The position numbers and the translations under genes are program-made. Shown here piece after piece: positions 61,832 to 64,000 of a stretch of 64,000 nt of DNA. The stretch lies in NCBI GenBank assembly GCA_041402045.1, contig JAWKSZ010000003.1, positions 152,898 to 216,897 on the forward strand, in the 5' to 3' direction. The notes under the pieces were generated by a model that was not told where the DNA came from, made no database searches, and worked only from the letters and a program-made list of their open reading frames with translations. This DNA comes from JAGQRJ01 sp041402045 (lineage in GTDB: Bacteria > Planctomycetota > J058). The number at the start of each line of letters is the position of its first letter. Positions within the stretch are counted from its first letter, which is position 1.

Positions 61832-61832
61832 C

Positions 61833-62684
61833 ATGCTCCACGTGAGCGACCACGCGACCTTGACCTCCACCGCCGACGCCTGGCGCGCGGCGGGGCAGCG
61901 CGTGGGCTTCGTGCCCACGCTGGGCGCGCTCCACGCGGGGCACCTCTCGCTGGTGCAGGCGGCCCAGGCCGCCTGCGACCGGGTGGTGGTCAGTGTGTTC
62001 CTGAACCCCACCCAGTTCGCCCCGACCGAGGACCTGGCGCGCTACCCCGCCGACCTCGAGCGCGACCGCCGGTTGCTGCTCGAGGCCGGGGTCGACGCCC
62101 TGTTCACCACGACCCCCGAGGCCATGTATCCCCCGGGCTATGCCACCTGGGTCGAGGTCGAGGGGTTGACCGACCGGCTGTGCGGCGCCTCGCGCCCAGG
62201 GCACTTCCGCGGCGTGACCACGGTCGTCACCAAGCTCCTGAACCTGGTCGGGCCCTGCGCCGCGTTCTTCGGCGAGAAGGACCGCCAACAGTTGATCGTG
62301 CTCCGGCGCCTGATCGCCGACCTCAACCTCCCGGTCGAGGCGGTGGGCTGCCCGATCGTGCGCGAACCCGACGGGCTCGCGCTCTCCAGCCGCAACGCCT
62401 ACCTGAGCCCCGACGAGCGCGAGCGCGCCCTGGCCCTCTCGCGCGGGCTGCGCGCCGCGGCCGCGGCTTTCGCTCAGGGCGAGCGCTCCGGCCCCGCCCT
62501 CGAGGAGCGCGTGCGCGCGGCGCTCCGCGCGCGGGGCGCCGACGTCGACTACGTAGAGCTCGTCGACCCCGTCAGCCTCGCCCGGCTCGAGGTCGCCCAG
62601 GTCGGCGCGGTCCTCGCGGTCGCCGCGCGGGTGGGGACCACGCGCTTGATCGACAACCACGCCCTGGGAGCGCTCGAGTCGTGA
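61833..62684 (+). CDS. panC: pantothenate synthetase
   Basis: A 283-residue enzyme joining pantoate and beta-alanine with ATP for coenzyme A synthesis. Motifs are VPTLGALHAGHLSLVQAA (the HxGH nucleotide site), VSVFLNPTQFAPTEDLARYP, FFGEKDRQQL and EPDGLALSSRNAYLSP. ATG 61833 is separated by one base from the folK stop; the stop overlaps the ispE GTG. No panB or panD is nearby. Confidence 0.96.
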   Translation: MLHVSDHATLTSTADAWRAAGQRVGFVPTLGALHAGHLSLVQAAQAACDRVVVSVFLNPTQFAPTEDLARYPADLERDRRLLLEAGVDALFTTTPEAMYPPGYATWVEVEGLTDRLCGASRPGHFRGVTTVVTKLLNLVGPCAAFFGEKDRQQLIVLRRLIADLNLPVEAVGCPIVREPDGLALSSRNAYLSPDERERALALSRGLRAAAAAFAQGERSGPALEERVRAALRARGADVDYVELVDPVSLARLEVAQVGAVLAVAARVGTTRLIDNHALGALES

Positions 62685-63544
62685 CCGTCCACGAGCGGGC
62701 CCCCGCCAAGACCAACCTGTTCTTGGAGATCCTCGGCAAGCGCCCCGACGGGTATCACGCCCTGGACACGGTGTTCGTGGAGCTCTCCCTGGCCGACGCC
62801 CTGCGCGTCGAGCCCGCGCCCGAGGGGACCTTGAGCCTCACGATCGAGGGCGCCCCCGAGCTCGCCCAGGAGCCGGACAACCTCGTGCTCCGGGCAGCCC
62901 GCTTGCTCCGAGCGCGGCGCGGGTCGCCGGAGCTCGGCGCGGAGGTGACCCTCACCAAGCACGTCCCGATCGGCGGCGGGCTCGGCGGGGGGTCCTCCGA
63001 CGCCGCCGCCGCGCTGCGCGCCCTGAACCATCTCTGGGAGCTCGCGGCCGCCCCCGCCGAGCTCGAGGCGCTCGCGGGGGAGCTCGGCTCGGACGTGGCC
63101 TTCTTCGTGCGCGGCGGCGTCCAGCGCGGCACGGGACGCGGCGAGGTCCTGGAGCCGATCCCCCCCTGCCCTGCCCTGCCCTTGGTGCTCCTGGTCCCGC
63201 CCTTCGGCTGCCCGACCCCGGCCGTCTACCGCGCCCTGGCCGGGTCGATCCCCGAGCGCCCGCGGCGCCCGCGGGACCTCGTCAGCGCCCTGGGCCACGG
63301 GCCCGAGGCGGTCGCGGCCCAGGTGTTCAATCGCCTGGAGGGCGCGGCCTTGAGCGCGTTCCCCGCCCTCGCGCCGCTCTTGGCCGACCTGCGCGCCGCG
63401 CCGGGGGTGCTCGCGGGCTGGGTCTCCGGCAGCGGGAGCACCTTGATCGGGCTGTGCGCGACGCCGCCCGAGGCCGACGTCGCGGCTGCGGCCCTCGCCG
63501 CCCAGGGCCACGCCGTGTTCCGCGCCGCGGCGGGGGGCGCGTGA
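62681..63544 (+). CDS. ispE: 4-diphosphocytidyl-2-C-methyl-D-erythritol kinase
   Basis: A 287-residue GHMP kinase of the MEP isoprenoid pathway. AKTNLFLEILGKRPDGYHAL is the N-terminal substrate site, PIGGGLGGGSSDAAAALRAL the ATP loop, GSDVAFFVRGGVQRGTGRGE the catalytic Asp region, and GWVSGSGSTLIGL the C-terminal GHMP motif. GTG 62681 overlaps the panC stop, and the stop overlaps the rarA GTG, so it is coupled at both ends. Confidence 0.96.
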   Translation: MTVHERAPAKTNLFLEILGKRPDGYHALDTVFVELSLADALRVEPAPEGTLSLTIEGAPELAQEPDNLVLRAARLLRARRGSPELGAEVTLTKHVPIGGGLGGGSSDAAAALRALNHLWELAAAPAELEALAGELGSDVAFFVRGGVQRGTGRGEVLEPIPPCPALPLVLLVPPFGCPTPAVYRALAGSIPERPRRPRDLVSALGHGPEAVAAQVFNRLEGAALSAFPALAPLLADLRAAPGVLAGWVSGSGSTLIGLCATPPEADVAAAALAAQGHAVFRAAAGGA

Positions 63545-64000
63545 GCCGCAGCCTGTTCGACCCCAGCCCGCCGCCTCCGCTGCGCCCGCCGCTGGCAGAG
63601 CGCATGCGCCCGCGGAGCCTGGAGGAGGTCGTGGGCCAGCCTCAGGTCACCGGGCCCCAAGGCTTCCTCCGGGAGTGCCTGGCCAAGAAGCAGCTCCCGA
63701 GCCTGATCCTGTGGGGTCCTCCGGGCTGCGGGAAGACGACCCTCGCCCGGCTCCTGGCCAAGGACCTGGACCAGCCCTTCGTCGCCTTCTCGGCGGTGCT
63801 GGGCGGGGTGAAGCAGGTGCGCGAGATCGTGGCCGCCGCCCGGGACACCGAGCGCCTGGACGGCAAGGCGACGGTGCTGTTCGTGGACGAGATCCACCGC
63901 TTCAACCGCGCGCAGCAGGACGCGTTCCTGCCCCACGTCGAGTCGGGGCTGATCGTGCTCGTGGGCGCGACCACCGAGAACCCGTCCTTCGAGGTCAACC
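63541..64000 (+). CDS. rarA: replication-associated recombination protein RarA (MgsA), C-terminus outside window
   Basis: An AAA+ clamp-loader-like ATPase acting at stalled forks. Visible parts are LAERMRPRSLEEVVGQPQV, the Walker A LWGPPGCGKTTLARLLA, the Walker B VLFVDEIHRFNRAQQDAFLP and sensor 1 LVGATTENPSFEVN, all diagnostic for the RarA/WHIP family. GTG 63541 overlaps the ispE stop. The gene runs off the right edge; about two thirds is missing. Confidence 0.95.
   Translation, partial: MSRSLFDPSPPPPLRPPLAERMRPRSLEEVVGQPQVTGPQGFLRECLAKKQLPSLILWGPPGCGKTTLARLLAKDLDQPFVAFSAVLGGVKQVREIVAAARDTERLDGKATVLFVDEIHRFNRAQQDAFLPHVESGLIVLVGATTENPSFEVN

Overview
This is a very GC-rich (by eye about 70%) chromosomal stretch from a Gram-negative-type bacterium: it has lipoproteins, an RND efflux pump, a GspK/GspJ-like pseudopilin set and periplasmic proteases. 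The signalling style (Hanks-type Ser/Thr kinases, FHA domains, FHA-DUF4388, GAF-PP2C phosphatases, large secreted TIG and LamG-like proteins) resembles Planctomycetota or Myxococcota. I cannot fix the phylum from sequence alone. I found no rRNA, tRNA, CRISPR array, prophage or insertion sequence.

Layout. 1-8.2 kb (minus): a kinase with FHA domains (cut by the window edge), an FHA-DUF4388 protein, glnE, and a matrixin-like metalloprotease with TIG domains and a C-terminal sorting tail. This part is riddled with frameshifts that look like sequence errors. 8.2-18.6 kb (minus): a secreted and surface gene cluster with ATGA overlaps, headed by a giant GspK-like pseudopilin with a lectin-like domain, followed by two secreted proteins (one a beta-propeller carrying an in-frame TGA), a GspJ-like prepilin and a metallopeptidase. 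18.9-25.2 kb (plus): bipA/typA, a membrane Ser/Thr kinase, a YceK-like lipoprotein and two unknowns. 25.2-35.9 kb (mostly minus): a DOT1-like methyltransferase, a gluzincin lipoprotein, a PhaR-type regulator with a palindromic operator, a trypsin-like protease, an FHA-GAF-PP2C phosphatase, a protein with a seven-repeat histidine ladder, an orphan ribbon-helix-helix protein and an RND pump. 36-41.4 kb (plus): a phosphodiesterase, a metallo-beta-lactamase-fold hydrolase, a secreted protein, nrdR and a catalytically degenerate NrdD-like protein with two ATP cones. 41.4-47.5 kb: an M16 peptidase (minus), a truncated haemoglobin (plus) and a kinase (minus). 47.6-55.2 kb (plus): rsgA, a five-zinc-finger PP2C phosphatase, an RND-superfamily exporter and a large lipoprotein. 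55.2-57.1 kb: an AT-rich island, a rhodanese and a repeat-rich non-coding block. 57.1-60 kb (minus): a glyoxalase-fold epimerase and a HEAT-repeat protein. 60.3-64 kb (plus): pssA, folK, panC, ispE and rarA (cut), a tight housekeeping operon.

Two expression styles coexist. At least nine genes (typA, two signalling genes, the phosphodiesterase, nrdR, the haemoglobin operon, rsgA, the rhodanese and the HEAT gene) have a TANNNT box ending 6-7 nt before the start codon and no Shine-Dalgarno, as expected for leaderless mRNAs. Most of the others have clear GGAGG-type sites. Inside operons, GTGA/ATGA stop-start overlaps are the rule.

The most interesting unexplained items are the pseudo-NrdD beside nrdR, the zinc-finger-array phosphatase behind rsgA, the histidine-ladder protein, the LamG-bearing giant pseudopilin, and the leaderless promoter class.
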